64,000 nt of DNA. It comes from Clostridium sp. JN-1 (GTDB lineage Bacteria; Bacillota; Clostridia; Clostridiales; Clostridiaceae). The stretch is from assembly GCF_003718715.1 (NCBI RefSeq), contig NZ_CP033465.1, forward strand, positions 2,108,001 to 2,172,000, written 5' to 3'. The position numbers and the translations under genes were made by a program. Positions within the stretch are counted from its first letter, which is position 1; every line of letters begins with the position of its first letter. The notes beneath the pieces are model-generated. The model worked only from the letters and a program-made list of their open reading frames with translations. It ran no database searches and was not told where the DNA came from. Below, piece by piece: positions 8,778 through 18,391 of this stretch.

Positions 8778-9659
8778 ATGAGTTTATTCAAAGGTGCTGG
8801 TGTTGCCATTATTACACCATTTAATGAAAGTGGTGTAGACTTTGAAAAATTAAAAGAGTTACTAGAGTGGCATATAAAATCTGGAACTTCTGCCATTGTA
8901 ATATGTGGAACTACTGGAGAAGCTTCTACTATGACAGAAGAAGAAAGAAAATCTACAATAAAGTTTACAGTAGATATTGTAAACAAAAGAATACCTGTTA
9001 TTGCAGGTACTGGCAGTAACAATACTAAAGCAGCTATAGAAATGAGTAAATGGGCTGAAAGCATTGGTGTAGATGGTGTATTGGTAATAACACCTTATTA
9101 CAATAAAACTACTCAAAAGGGACTTATAGAACACTATAAAGCTATATCATCAAGTATTAAAATTCCTATAATAATATATAATGTTCCTGGAAGAACAGGC
9201 TTAAACATTCTTCCTAGTACTTTAAAAGAATTGTGTGAAATTGATAATATCGCTGCAATTAAGGAAGCTAGCGGCAATATAAGTCAAATAGCTAAAATAA
9301 AAGCTCTTTGCAAAGATAAACTCGATATTTATTCTGGAAATGATGATCAGATAATTCCTATTCTTGCTTTAGGCGGTATTGGTGTTATATCTGTACTTTC
9401 AAACATAATTCCAAAAGATGTAAACGATATGTGCCAGCTGTTCTTTGATGGTAAAGTAAATGAGGCATTAAAAATCCAATTAGATTCTCTTGCCTTAACC
9501 AATGCATTATTTATAGAAACTAATCCTATACCTATAAAAACTGCAATGAATATTTTAGGTATGAATGTAGGAAATTTAAGACTTCCTCTTTGTGATATGA
9601 CCGAATCAAATTTAAAAGTTTTAAAGGCTGAACTTAAAAATTATGGATTATTAAAATAG
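8778..9659 (+). CDS. dapA: 4-hydroxy-tetrahydrodipicolinate synthase
   Basis: The product is 293 residues from the ATG at 8778. A GTG nine bases upstream overlaps the GAGGTG ribosome site and is rejected. Key residues are the Schiff-base lysine in [10 protein letters not shown], the tyrosine in [13 protein letters not shown], and GTTGEASTM near the N-terminus. It condenses pyruvate with aspartate semialdehyde. It is second in the cluster; dapB follows after 28 bases with its own AGGAGG. Confidence 0.96.
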   Translation: MSLFKGAGVAIITPFNESGVDFEKLKELLEWHIKSGTSAIVICGTTGEASTMTEEERKSTIKFTVDIVNKRIPVIAGTGSNNTKAAIEMSKWAESIGVDGVLVITPYYNKTTQKGLIEHYKAISSSIKIPIIIYNVPGRTGLNILPSTLKELCEIDNIAAIKEASGNISQIAKIKALCKDKLDIYSGNDDQIIPILALGGIGVISVLSNIIPKDVNDMCQLFFDGKVNEALKIQLDSLALTNALFIETNPIPIKTAMNILGMNVGNLRLPLCDMTESNLKVLKAELKNYGLLK

Positions 9660-9687
9660 TTACTTTGTCCAAGTAGGAGGTTTTTTA

Positions 9688-10437
9688 ATGATTAAAATTA
9701 TATTAAATGGATGTAATGGAAAAATGGGGAAGGTAGTATCAAATTGTGTTAGTAACTTTCCAAATTTAAATATAGCTGCAGGCATAGATAAAAATACTCA
9801 AGAGTCAACTTATCCTGTTTTTTCTGATATATCTAAATGCACTATAGAGGCTAATGTAATTTTAGATTTTTCAAGACCAGATTCATTAGATGGTCTTCTA
9901 AAATACTCTGTAGATAAGAAAATCCCAATTATCTTTTGTACAACAGGATATAGTGATGAACAACTTTCTCAAATAAAAGAAGCTTCAAATAAAACTGCCG
10001 TATTTCGTTCCGCAAATATGTCAATAGGTATAAATGTTATAAACAATGTTTTAAAAAATATAAGTGCATTTTTATACAATAGTTTTGACATTGAAGTTGT
10101 AGAAAAACATCATAATCAAAAGGTAGATTCTCCAAGTGGTACTGCACTTTTACTTGCAGACACTATAAAAGAATCAATTCCTGAAGAAACTACTTATGTA
10201 CACGGAAGAAATGGTACAGCGAAGAGAAAGCATGAAGAAATAGGAATTCATTCAATAAGAGGCGGAAGTATAGTTGGAGAACATGAAATCATTTTTGCAG
10301 GACAAGGTGAAACCATAGAAATAAAGCATACTGCTATTTCAAGAGAAGTATTTGCAATTGGTGCACTTAAATCTTGCGAGTTTATGGCTAATAAAGAAAA
10401 AGGTTTTTATTCAATGGATGATGTCATAAATCAATAA
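9688..10437 (+). CDS. dapB: 4-hydroxy-tetrahydrodipicolinate reductase
   Basis: The 249-residue enzyme has the N-terminal NAD(P) loop [11 protein letters not shown], the catalytic [20 protein letters not shown] segment and the substrate loop [11 protein letters not shown]. It reduces the DapA product to tetrahydrodipicolinate, also the precursor of spore dipicolinic acid. The gene ends three bases before a copy of the AGGACA-flanked intergenic element. Confidence 0.96.
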   Translation: MIKIILNGCNGKMGKVVSNCVSNFPNLNIAAGIDKNTQESTYPVFSDISKCTIEANVILDFSRPDSLDGLLKYSVDKKIPIIFCTTGYSDEQLSQIKEASNKTAVFRSANMSIGINVINNVLKNISAFLYNSFDIEVVEKHHNQKVDSPSGTALLLADTIKESIPEETTYVHGRNGTAKRKHEEIGIHSIRGGSIVGEHEIIFAGQGETIEIKHTAISREVFAIGALKSCEFMANKEKGFYSMDDVINQ

Positions 10438-10439
10438 TA

Positions 10440-10936
10440 AAAACAGAGGACAGAGGACAAAGGACAATGAAGGATGATTTTTCTCCGCTGCGCTGCAAAA
10501 AATCTTTAATTTTAAAACTCGAAAACGTACCTAGATTTATGTAATAAAATAGGCCCTATAAAATGGACAGTTATAAAAAACGTACAAAGCACCGTTTTTA
10601 ACTGATTTTGTTTTACAGGGTCTTTTTTTGTTGTAAACTATTTTAAAGGAGCTGATTACTATAGGGAAAAATTATAAAACTGTAAATATATTAATACGTG
10701 ATCATGGTATTTCCCTAACGAAGAAAACCCTTATTCATTCTGATCAAGAATGTCACTATACTAGTATTAAGTTTCAAGGGCTTATACTAGAAGAAGAAAT
10801 TTAGCAATGTTTTGCTTCAGCAAAACGAGCTATTAAAAATTTAATTAAAGATTTTTCGTAAGCTTAGCGGAGAAAAATCCTCCTTCTCTGTCCTATGTCC
10901 TCTATCTCCTGTCCTCTAAAAAATGCTTTGCATTTT
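10440..10936. repeat. AGGACA-flanked intergenic element, copy A (interrupted)
   Basis: The left end has tandem CAGAGGACAGAGGACAAAGG. The right end has the inverted series TGTCCTATGTCCTCTATCTCC, followed by the hairpin AAAATGCTTTGCATTTT. The interior has the family blocks GATTTTTCTCCGCT and GCAAAACGAGC. The middle of this copy holds foreign DNA: an IS left-end-like TGGACAGTTATAAAAA and an IS3-type transposase remnant. The element fills the whole convergent gap between dapB and the aminotransferase. Confidence 0.75.
10655..10804 (+). pseudogene. IS3-family (IS150-like) transposase OrfB remnant
   Basis: A short frame reads ILIRDHGISLTKKT and then LIHSDQECHYTSIKFQGLI. This is the conserved IS3 OrfB core around the second catalytic Asp (hHSDqGxxYts). 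Only about 50 residues survive, with no catalytic N-terminal part and no closing Glu region. A stop follows EEEI. It lies inside the copy A intergenic element and is clearly non-functional. Confidence 0.7.
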
Positions 10937-12079
10937 TTATAATGCTTTTCTTATCCTGTCTAGAGCTTCTTTCAATTCTTCTATACTATATGCATAAGAA
11001 ATCCTTATGTGTCCTTCTCCTTCACTTCCAAAAGCACTGCCTGGAACTACCGCTGCCCTAGCTTCTTTCAAAAGTTTTTCACAAAATTCTTCACTTGAAG
11101 AACTAAATTTTTTTATTGAAGGAAATATGTAAAATGCACCTTTAGGTAAATTAGTTTCAAATCCCATATTTACTAGCTCAGCATATACAAAGTCCCTTCT
11201 CTTTATAAATTCCTGTTTCATGTATTCAACGTCATTTAAACAGTTTTTAAGTCCTTCATACGCTCCCCACTGTGCTATCGATGATGTACATGAAACATTA
11301 TATGCATGAACCTTTAATATTCCATTCATGAGTTCAGGTTTTGCACATACATATCCTATTCTAAGTCCTGTCATTGAAAACATTTTGGAAAATCCACTTA
11401 CAACTATTACCCTATCTTTTATATCGTCAAATTGTGCTAATGAGTAATATTCTTCTTCAAAACACAAAGCACTATATATTTCATCACTTATGACAACAAT
11501 ATTGTTTTCTTTAATTATCTTATGAAGTTTATCCCTATCTTCTTTTGATAAAACAGCTCCTGTTGGATTACATGGGTAACACAATACCATTATCTTAGGA
11601 TTTTCCTTTTTAATCAACTTTTCCAAGTAGTCAAAATCTATACTATAGTCTTCATTAAATTTATAATTTAATATTTTTCCACCTAAAAGTGTAATGCAGC
11701 TTTCATAAGCTGGATATGCAGGATTTGGTATAAGTATTTTATCATTTGGATTTATCAATGCTGAAAATACTGACATCAATCCCTCACTTCCGCCAACTGT
11801 AAGGCATACATCTTCTGTATCATATTCTATGCCCATAGTTTTTAGATACTTTGAAATTTCTTTCCTTAATTCTATTATACCTGCATTGGCTGTATATGTA
11901 GTTTTATTATCATTTATAGCATCAATCATAGCCTTCTTTATCTTATCAGGAACATTAAAATCCGGCTGTCCTAATGTAAGTGATATAGACCCTGGATACT
12001 TTGATACCTTATTGAAAAACTTTCTTATACCTGATATTTCTATTGCATTTACTTTTTGAGATAAAAAGTCGTTATTCAT
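10937..12079 (-). CDS. Class I/II PLP aminotransferase, probable N-acetyl-diaminopimelate aminotransferase
   Basis: The 380-residue fold-type I aminotransferase has ISLTLGQPDFNVPD near the N-terminus, the ring-stacking NPAYPAYE region, NPTGAVLSKED, and the PLP lysine in SGFSKMFSMTGLRIGY (near residue 231). The C-terminal FGSEGEGHIRISY holds the carboxylate-binding arginine. The family includes aspartate/aromatic aminotransferases and PatA. Divergence from dapH and proximity to asd-dapA-dapB suggest the N-acetyl-LL-diaminopimelate step. That specificity is inferred from context. Confidence 0.88.
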   Translation of the reverse strand: MNNDFLSQKVNAIEISGIRKFFNKVSKYPGSISLTLGQPDFNVPDKIKKAMIDAINDNKTTYTANAGIIELRKEISKYLKTMGIEYDTEDVCLTVGGSEGLMSVFSALINPNDKILIPNPAYPAYESCITLLGGKILNYKFNEDYSIDFDYLEKLIKKENPKIMVLCYPCNPTGAVLSKEDRDKLHKIIKENNIVVISDEIYSALCFEEEYYSLAQFDDIKDRVIVVSGFSKMFSMTGLRIGYVCAKPELMNGILKVHAYNVSCTSSIAQWGAYEGLKNCLNDVEYMKQEFIKRRDFVYAELVNMGFETNLPKGAFYIFPSIKKFSSSSEEFCEKLLKEARAAVVPGSAFGSEGEGHIRISYAYSIEELKEALDRIRKAL

Positions 12080-12252
12080 AAAAATTCCTCCAATAATTAG
12101 TAAGTTTAAAATATTATAATAGAAAATATTTATTATTTATTATATCACTGCCTTTTTATCTTTAAATAAATATTTTTATTTAAAACTTTAATTAGTTGAC
12201 TATATTTATTATAATAGTATTATTACTTTAAAAAATATAGGAGGTTGTCCAC

Positions 12253-12966
12253 ATGAGTTATGATTTAACTAATCCATATGAAATAGCAAGATACATAAAG
12301 GAATCTAAGAAATCAACTCCAGTAAAAGTATACTTAGAAGGGAATCTTGATGGATGTGACCTTGGAAATATAGAAAGTTATGAAGGCGGTCCTAAATTTT
12401 ATATATTATTTGGAGAAGCAGAAGAAGTTTCTAGCTTATTAGCTAAAAATAAAGATAAGATTAAAAAATTTAGAGTAGAATATGACAGAAGGAATTCTGC
12501 AATCCCACTTATAGATCTTACAAAAATAGACGCAAGAATTGAGCCGGGTGCAATCATAAGAAATAAGGTTAAAATTGGAAAAGGCGCTGTTATAATGATG
12601 GGCGCTGTTATAAATATAGGTGCTGAAATTGGTGAAGGTACTATGGTAGATATGAACGCCGTAGTAGGTGCAAGAGGCAAACTTGGTAAGAGAGTTCATC
12701 TTGGTGCAGGTGCTGTAGTAGCTGGTGTACTTGAGCCGCCTAGCAAATCACCTTGTGAAATAGGCGATGATGTTTTAATAGGTGCAAATGCTGTAATACT
12801 TGAAGGTGTAAAAATAGGCAAAAACTCTGTAGTTGCTGCCGGTTCAGTAGTTGTAGAAGATGTACCTGAAGGAGTAGTTGCTGCAGGAGTTCCTGCTAAA
12901 ATAATTAAAAAAGTTGATGATCAAACTAAAGGCAAGACACAGCTGCTTGATGACCTTAGAAAATAA
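12253..12966 (+). CDS. dapH: Tetrahydrodipicolinate N-acetyltransferase
   Basis: The 237-residue product has an N-terminal helical domain ([23 protein letters not shown]) and a left-handed beta-helix of hexapeptide repeats from about residue 90 ([22 protein letters not shown], then [20 protein letters not shown]). It ends with [17 protein letters not shown]. It acetylates tetrahydrodipicolinate in the acetylase branch of diaminopimelate synthesis. AGGAGG lies before the ATG. Another copy of the AGGACA-flanked element begins directly at its stop codon. Confidence 0.95.
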   Translation: MSYDLTNPYEIARYIKESKKSTPVKVYLEGNLDGCDLGNIESYEGGPKFYILFGEAEEVSSLLAKNKDKIKKFRVEYDRRNSAIPLIDLTKIDARIEPGAIIRNKVKIGKGAVIMMGAVINIGAEIGEGTMVDMNAVVGARGKLGKRVHLGAGAVVAGVLEPPSKSPCEIGDDVLIGANAVILEGVKIGKNSVVAAGSVVVEDVPEGVVAAGVPAKIIKKVDDQTKGKTQLLDDLRK

Positions 12967-13190
12967 AAACAGAGGACAGAGGACAATTGACAGAGGACAG
13001 TGAAGGTTGATTTTTTGCTAGCGCAAAAGAATCTTTAAATTTATATAAGTTAGCAATGTTTCGCTTTAGCGAAACGAGTTGTCAAAAATTTAATTAAAGA
13101 TTTTTCGTAAGCTTAGCTGAGAAAAATCCTCCTTCACTGTCCTCTGTCCTATGTCATCTGTCATCTAAAAATGCTTGTCATTTTTCTCTG
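12967..13190. repeat. AGGACA-flanked intergenic element, copy B (compact)
   Basis: This is the shortest complete copy, about 224 bases. The left end is CAGAGGACAGAGGACAATTG, then GGTTGATTTTTTGCTAGCGC. The centre has GCAATGTTTCGCTTTAGCG AAACGAG. The right half has CTTAGCTGAGAAAAATCC and the inverted TGTCCTCTGTCCTATGTCATC, ending in AAAAATGCTTGTCATTTTT. It fills the convergent gap between dapH and the SSB-like gene and may supply terminators to both. Confidence 0.8.
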
Positions 13191-13889
13191 TTATGATATT
13201 TGCTTTTCATCTTGATTTTTACTTTCTGGTTTTTCACATGTTTCACTTGTTTTGGGTTCATCATCACTTTCTTTATTTACTTTTTCCATTTTTGAAATTG
13301 AAACTTCATATGCCATCTTTTTCAATACTTCAGTATCAGATATTCTCTTTTGGTATTCTCTACTTTGAAGTCTTCCCCATACCCTTATATTATCACCAAC
13401 TTGCAAGTTTTTACAGAATCTTGAATTCCTTCCCCATGCTATTGTTGGTATGTAATCTGACTTATTATATGATCTATTAACTGCTAAAAGCATATCTGAA
13501 ATTTCTCTTCCAAAAGGAGTTGTCCTATAGATAGGCTCCTTACAGATGAAACCATCCAAAAATATTTGATTAGGATTTCTACTCTTTTCTTTGCAAAAAT
13601 CAATATTTCGTACAAAAACTGTCAGTATCAATCTATTAGCCCCATTTATAAATTTATTATAAGATCTGAGCTGTCCTTCTATGACAAGTTGAGAGCCAAC
13701 CTTTATTTCCATTTCGCCAATTAACCTCTCTGATATAGTCACAAACAACTTGTCTTTTGTACTACTTAATCTTGGGACTTCAAAATAAAAAGTATAAAAT
13801 CCCTCTCCGTACATTTCATGGCTAAATTCTAATTCGGAAATCACTTCTCCTTCTAAATAAATTTTATTATTCAACATTAAATTATCCAT
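13191..13889 (-). CDS. Single-stranded DNA-binding-like protein with two OB modules
   Basis: The product is about 232 residues from the ATG at 13889, which has AGAGGGG upstream. The earlier in-frame start lacks a ribosome site. Two OB-type units are suggested. The first (about 5-105) has VISELEFSHEMYGEGFYTFYFEVPRLS. The second (about 108-200) has IFLDGFICKEPIYRTTPFGREISDMLLAVNR, with the SSB-like IPTIAWGRNSRFCKNLQVGDNIRVWGRLQSREY. An acidic or polar tail follows. It probably binds single-stranded DNA but is not the canonical replicative SSB. Confidence 0.78.
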   Translation of the reverse strand: MDNLMLNNKIYLEGEVISELEFSHEMYGEGFYTFYFEVPRLSSTKDKLFVTISERLIGEMEIKVGSQLVIEGQLRSYNKFINGANRLILTVFVRNIDFCKEKSRNPNQIFLDGFICKEPIYRTTPFGREISDMLLAVNRSYNKSDYIPTIAWGRNSRFCKNLQVGDNIRVWGRLQSREYQKRISDTEVLKKMAYEVSISKMEKVNKESDDEPKTSETCEKPESKNQDEKQIS

Positions 13890-13993
13890 TTTAACCCCTC
13901 TCTCCATTAGTTTTTAAATTACCTCATCACCATATAGTTATTCACAAAACATATAAAATATACTAAAAATCATTAAATTAAAAATTATAAGTT

Positions 13994-14476
13994 TTATCTT
14001 ACACATAAATTATTGATATCCTTACCCTCTATAAGGCTTATAGTGATTCCAACCATAGCTGCATATAACTCATTATCATTATTGAAATTCATTTTAACTG
14101 GTATTTCAAGTGGTTCAAGTATCTTATTACCGCAAAATAATGTTCTTTGAAGACAGTAAACAAAGCCCTCTTTATCTTTAATACTTGACACAGTAACCGT
14201 ATTCTTACTTCCCAGTCCATACGTTATTATATTTCCATATATATCAATATTTTGATTTTTGCAATCTGCTAAATCCATATTTATTAGACAGTACATACCA
14301 TTTATAAGTACATCTTTAATACTAGTGTTAGAATTGACTGCGACGTAATTGTAATCATTTTCTTTTTTTATCATGTACTTGCTGAATACTTCTAAATGAA
14401 TCTCCATTAAACTTAATACTTTAAATAAGTATCCACTAAAAGTTTTACTTGCTCCTATGACAGCTATTGTTTTCAT
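13994..14476 (-). CDS. Conserved hypothetical protein with Rossmann/Mur-like segments
   Basis: The product is about 160 residues from the ATG at 14476, which has AAGGGGG upstream. It begins MKTIAVIGASKTFSGYL, a Rossmann-type glycine loop. The middle segment NIITYGLGSKNTVTVSSI resembles the central strand-loop of Mur ligases (ITYGL..A). It has no ATP-binding P-loop and is far shorter than a Mur ligase. I do not assign a function. Confidence 0.6.
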   Translation of the reverse strand: MKTIAVIGASKTFSGYLFKVLSLMEIHLEVFSKYMIKKENDYNYVAVNSNTSIKDVLINGMYCLINMDLADCKNQNIDIYGNIITYGLGSKNTVTVSSIKDKEGFVYCLQRTLFCGNKILEPLEIPVKMNFNNDNELYAAMVGITISLIEGKDINNLCVR

Positions 14477-14651
14477 ATTCTTACCCCCTTTTATCCGATC
14501 AAATTTATTGCTTAAAATTATTTTTAACAAGAGGTAAGTTTTTATACTACTTCTGAGCCTATAAAGTTAATAACTACATTTCCATTATAATACAGACATG
14601 TCGTATGTTTCAACAACCTTAATATTTAAAACAGGAATTTATTAATATTTT

Positions 14652-15404
14652 TTAATTATGAACTTGTCTTCCACTGTAATCTATATGATAGTTATCCTTA
14701 TAAATTAAATCCCCAACCTTAACAAATTTATATCCTTGCTGCTGTAATTTTTCAATAATTCTAGGTAAATTTTGAGGTGTGTATTTTGCAGTAGTATGAA
14801 ATAATATTATAGAACCTGGATTTGTATGATCTATAACTCTTTTATATTCTAAGTCCAGCCCTTGTTCTTTCCAATCTATACTATCTACATCCCACTGGAT
14901 ACAATAACATCCTGCACCTTGAATAGTTTGTACAACTAAATTATTATATGAACCTGATGGACATCTAAATAGTTTAGTACCAGAACCCGTTAAATTTCTT
15001 ATCTTTGCATCATTAATATCCATATCTTCTATAATTTGATTCTTAGATAACTTAGTCATATCTGGATGCTTATTTGAATGATTTCCTATTTCGTGTCCTC
15101 TATTATATATTTCTTTAACTTGATCTGGGTGGCCGTCTATCCATTCGCCAACTAGAAAAAATGTAGCTTTTACGTTATATTTATCGAGTATATCTAAAAC
15201 TTTATCTATATAGTCAGCCCCTAAACTTACATCAAAGGTAATAGCAACTTTTTTTTCTTGAGTATTGACACAATATATTGGCATCTTTTTATTTACGTTT
15301 GTAAATACCCCTGTATCTCTATAATTGATGAACATAGACATAAATACAGCTAATATTAACATAAGAGATACAAACGCAATTTTCTTTTTTAGTACAACAT
15401 TCAA
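14652..15404 (-). CDS. Polysaccharide deacetylase, PdaB-like
   Basis: The product is about 250 residues from a TTG at 15404 with GGAGG seven bases upstream. The longer frame has no ribosome site. An N-terminal membrane anchor (IAFVSLMLILAVFMSMF) is followed by a NodB-type deacetylase domain: ITFDVSLGAD, TFFLVGEW, HEIGNHSNKHPDM (metal histidines), RCPSGSYN and a late ILFHTT. The usual TFDDG is FDVSLGAD, as in the sporulation PdaB group (FDISWGD). It probably acts on peptidoglycan during sporulation. Confidence 0.85.
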   Translation of the reverse strand: MNVVLKKKIAFVSLMLILAVFMSMFINYRDTGVFTNVNKKMPIYCVNTQEKKVAITFDVSLGADYIDKVLDILDKYNVKATFFLVGEWIDGHPDQVKEIYNRGHEIGNHSNKHPDMTKLSKNQIIEDMDINDAKIRNLTGSGTKLFRCPSGSYNNLVVQTIQGAGCYCIQWDVDSIDWKEQGLDLEYKRVIDHTNPGSIILFHTTAKYTPQNLPRIIEKLQQQGYKFVKVGDLIYKDNYHIDYSGRQVHN

Positions 15405-15512
15405 TTTTAACCCTCCAAATATATTAATTCTCATAAATTTATATAGTATAAGCATTTTCTAAATATTACTATTAAATGTAAAAATTTTAAAAATAATTGT
15501 CCTAGATGCAAT

Positions 15513-15580
15513 TAATAAAATAAATAAAGCATTTATTGCAAATTAAGCTTTATTTATTTTATTATTTTTTATGCTATAAT
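15513..15580 (+). promoter_or_regulatory. Long AT hairpin overlapping the promoter of the DUF4364 gene
   Basis: A perfect 18-base inverted repeat (15513-15530 / 15547-15564, TAATAAAATAAATAAAGC) is followed by six T residues. An extended -10 TGCTATAAT (TATAAT at 15575-15580) comes next. It lies between divergent genes, so a terminator role is not obvious. An operator or upstream RNA is possible. Confidence 0.5.
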
Positions 15581-15626
15581 ATATAGGTAATGTAAATCAT
15601 GCAATAATTAATTAGGAGGATTCACA

Positions 15627-16151
15627 ATGTTTGATGACACTTTAGAATTAGCGGAAAATAAACTTTTATTGTTATACATATTTAATAAAATGAACTTTCC
15701 AATTTCTAATAATCAGATAACAGAAATAGTGCTTGAAAATAATCTTATAAATTACTTTACACTTCAACAGTATTTAACAGAGTTGGTCTCCTCTAATTTT
15801 TTAAAATATACGAATGAAACTGGGAGTTACAGATATACTATAACAATTAAAGGCGAAAAGGTTCTTTTCTTGTTTATCAATAGAATTTCAAAGCAAAAAA
15901 CTGATACTGTAAATGAATATCTCGATAAACAAATAGATAATATTAAGAAAAAGGTTACAGTTAGAGCAGATTATACAATAGAACATGACAACTTTATTGT
16001 AAATTTAAAGGCCTTAAAAGATGATTCAATATTAATAGATATAAAATTAAATGTCCCTTCAAACAAACAAGCTAAAGAAATATGTGAAAATTGGAATAAA
16101 AATCATTTAAATTTATATAATAAAATAATACATTTACTTAATGAAAATTAA
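15627..16151 (+). CDS. DUF4364 family protein
   Basis: The 174-residue soluble protein starts MFDDTLELAENKLLLLYIFN. An N-terminal winged-helix-like part (PISNNQITEIVLENNLINYFTLQQYLTELV, then YTITIKGEKVL) is followed by a C-terminal domain with IDIKLNVPSNKQAKEICENW. This matches the DUF4364 family of Firmicutes, whose role is unknown. A DNA-binding function is inferred only from the helix pattern. AGGAGG precedes the ATG. Confidence 0.85.
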   Translation: MFDDTLELAENKLLLLYIFNKMNFPISNNQITEIVLENNLINYFTLQQYLTELVSSNFLKYTNETGSYRYTITIKGEKVLFLFINRISKQKTDTVNEYLDKQIDNIKKKVTVRADYTIEHDNFIVNLKALKDDSILIDIKLNVPSNKQAKEICENWNKNHLNLYNKIIHLLNEN

Positions 16152-16154
16152 CTT

Positions 16155-17042
16155 TTAAACTAAAATCATGCCTGTAGGTTCTCCTCCTATAGGTATATGT
16201 TTTTTTTGTTTACTTATAATATTTACTTTTATCAATAAATTATTATAACTGTCACCTACATAAACATTTTTTCCGTATTTAGTTATAGCTCTTGGCATTC
16301 CACCTACTATTATATTTTTATCCTCACGATAATAATTTATGTCTATTAAGCTTATACTTCCATCTCCAAAGTTTGATACAAAACATGAATTTTCATCACA
16401 CCACATATCTATAGGAGAATTTCCTGCAGCTATTCTCGTTATTATTTTGTAATTTTTTAAAGACATTACAGCTATACTGCCCTTATAATCCGATCCTATA
16501 TTGCTCTCACATACTAAAATGTATCTTCCATCTACAGTAAATACCGCTTTTGTTGGATATGCTCCCACACGTATATTTTTTATACTTTTGTTATTTGCAC
16601 AATTTATTAAAGTTATGCTGTCGTCTTGTATATTTGAAATTAAGAGCAGCTTCTTTTCTCTATTTATACATATGCTGTGTGGTAAATTTCCGCATGGAAT
16701 TTGTGAAATGACCTCTTTTTTTATTAAGTCAAAAACGATTAAACTATTAATGTCTCCGCATATAACATAAGCAGTGTCCTTAAAAACTATTACGTCATTA
16801 CAATGCACACCTATATAATAACTACTTTCCTCAATTCCATTTACCTTGTCTAATATAGATATGCTGTTGCTGTAATTATTAACAACTAATAATTTGTCTT
16901 TATATGCACATATACCATGCGGCCCAATTCTATCACTGGTACTATGTTTTTTTAGATAAATCCTATTTTCCTCTTTGAATTTATTTATGTTAATACTAGA
17001 TATGCAGTCTGATGAAGTATTACACACATACAAAAAACTCAA
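16155..17042 (-). CDS. YncE-like beta-propeller protein
   Basis: The roughly 295-residue protein is made of repeated blade motifs: GPHGICAYKDKLLVVNNYSNSISIL, GNLPHSICINREKKLLLISN, GAYPTKAVFTVDGRYILVCE, GNSPIDMWCDENSCFVSNFG, GGMPRAITKYGKNVYVGDSY. This is the 40-residue YVTN/YncE propeller pattern. I chose TTG at 17042, eight bases after GAGGG; ATG at 17048 sits too close to it. There is no signal peptide. It may bind a ligand or protein. The gene ends four bases from the convergent DUF4364 gene. Confidence 0.8.
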   Translation of the reverse strand: MSFLYVCNTSSDCISSININKFKEENRIYLKKHSTSDRIGPHGICAYKDKLLVVNNYSNSISILDKVNGIEESSYYIGVHCNDVIVFKDTAYVICGDINSLIVFDLIKKEVISQIPCGNLPHSICINREKKLLLISNIQDDSITLINCANNKSIKNIRVGAYPTKAVFTVDGRYILVCESNIGSDYKGSIAVMSLKNYKIITRIAAGNSPIDMWCDENSCFVSNFGDGSISLIDINYYREDKNIIVGGMPRAITKYGKNVYVGDSYNNLLIKVNIISKQKKHIPIGGEPTGMILV

Positions 17043-17188
17043 TATCATCACCCTCTCACAAATATAATATGAACATTAGCGAGAAATGTCTTTAGTAAAT
17101 TTAAAATTTTGTATTGAATAATGCTTATATATCTTATATAATAATTTTGTTAATCCAATAATATACAACTAACTTGAGGTGATAAATT

Positions 17189-17443
17189 ATGTATACTTAT
17201 ATAACAAAAGGCGTTTGTTCACGCAAAATAAGTTTTGATGTAAAAGATAATAAAATTTTTAATGTATTATTTACAGGTGGATGTAATGGGAACTTACAAG
17301 GTATATCAAGACTTGTTGAAGGTATGGATATAAATGATGTTTCAAAAAAATTGAAAGGTATATCATGTGGAGGTAAGGGTACTTCTTGTCCAGATCAATT
17401 AGCTGCAGCAATCCAGGAATTAATATTAAAAAATCACGCTTAG
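17189..17443 (+). CDS. TSCPD-domain protein (TIGR03905 type)
   Basis: The small 84-residue protein has a glycine- and cysteine-rich core: GGCNGNLQGISRLVEGM and GISCGGKGTSCPDQLAAAI. The TSCPD sequence gives the domain its name. Related domains occur at the C-terminus of vitamin B12-dependent ribonucleotide reductases and as standalone proteins. Metal binding by the cysteines is plausible but unproven. A 1.2 kb non-coding inverted-repeat region follows. Confidence 0.88.
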   Translation: MYTYITKGVCSRKISFDVKDNKIFNVLFTGGCNGNLQGISRLVEGMDINDVSKKLKGISCGGKGTSCPDQLAAAIQELILKNHA

Positions 17444-17506
17444 TGCTTTTGATTCATAATGTGCAGATATTGTGTATCAAGCATTGTTGTTAGATATATG
17501 CAGCAT

Positions 17507-17744
17507 AAGGACAAACTTAACTCATACTCCAAGGTATACTCACAAACTTCAGCACTTTAAAAAAGTTTTAACATTTCTAAGCTCGTCTTTTGAAAATTTA
17601 AGCAGATTATATAAACTCGCAAAGCTCAAACATATATAATCTACTAAAATTTTTCCAAAAGACTTCGCTAAGAACTGTAAAAAACTTTTTAAATGTGCCT
17701 TCAGTTTGCAAGTATACCTTTGCGTATGAGCCAAGTTTGTCCTT
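17507..17744. repeat. Long imperfect hairpin 1
   Basis: The left arm starts AAGGACAAACTTAACTCATAC. The right arm ends as the complement of AAGGACAAACTTGGCTCATAC. Further matched blocks include AAGGTATACT, TTTAAAAAAGTT, GTCTTTTG and AGATTATATA. Identity over about 115 bases is roughly three quarters by eye. Confidence 0.8.
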
Positions 17745-18391
17745 ATCACGTATATAACTGTTAACAATATTTTATACATCAATTTATACAAATGTTCCAT
17801 TAAGTATTGTATATATTTGCTTATTTAAATGGCTGATAAAACATAATAAAAATAGATTTAAATCAGCAAATTATATATCATAAGTGGAATAATTCGTTTA
17901 GTGATTTTGAGACGATAGTCTCTTGAAATACATATTTTTGTGGATTTTTATGTATGTAATTAAATTAATCTAAAACTTAGACGATGAGGCTCTGATTTTC
18001 ATGCTCAAATCGCAAGTGTAACTGTAAATCTTATTCTGTATGTATTTCTTTCGTAATATCGTAGAATTAATACATATGAATCATCAGGTGGATTATTTGA
18101 CATGATAAAAATTTAGCTGAAAGGTTAAGGAAAATTTTTAGTGAATTATTACAAATAATTATTGATACTGCTTAATAAAATTTAAAATTCCGATGCTGCG
18201 CATTTTATTATTGATTTTCTTAAAGCTTTTGTAGCAAATAAAACTAAGTATAAAATTAATGGTCTATCGACCTGCGGGCTTTTCAGCCTTAGTAAGTGCA
18301 AGATAAGTATTTATAATTACTTCAACATAATTTATAATACTAATATATACAGATGGTACAGTTAGCATTTTGTATTGTAAATTACGCTTAA

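Noticed and set aside
13175-13480. 101-codon plus-strand ORF opposite the SSB-like gene
   Set aside because: Antisense shadow rich in Phe/His/Leu, with no ribosome site.
17549-17800. 83-codon ORF in the inverted-repeat region
   Set aside because: It lies across hairpin 1 with no ribosome site and no protein-like composition.
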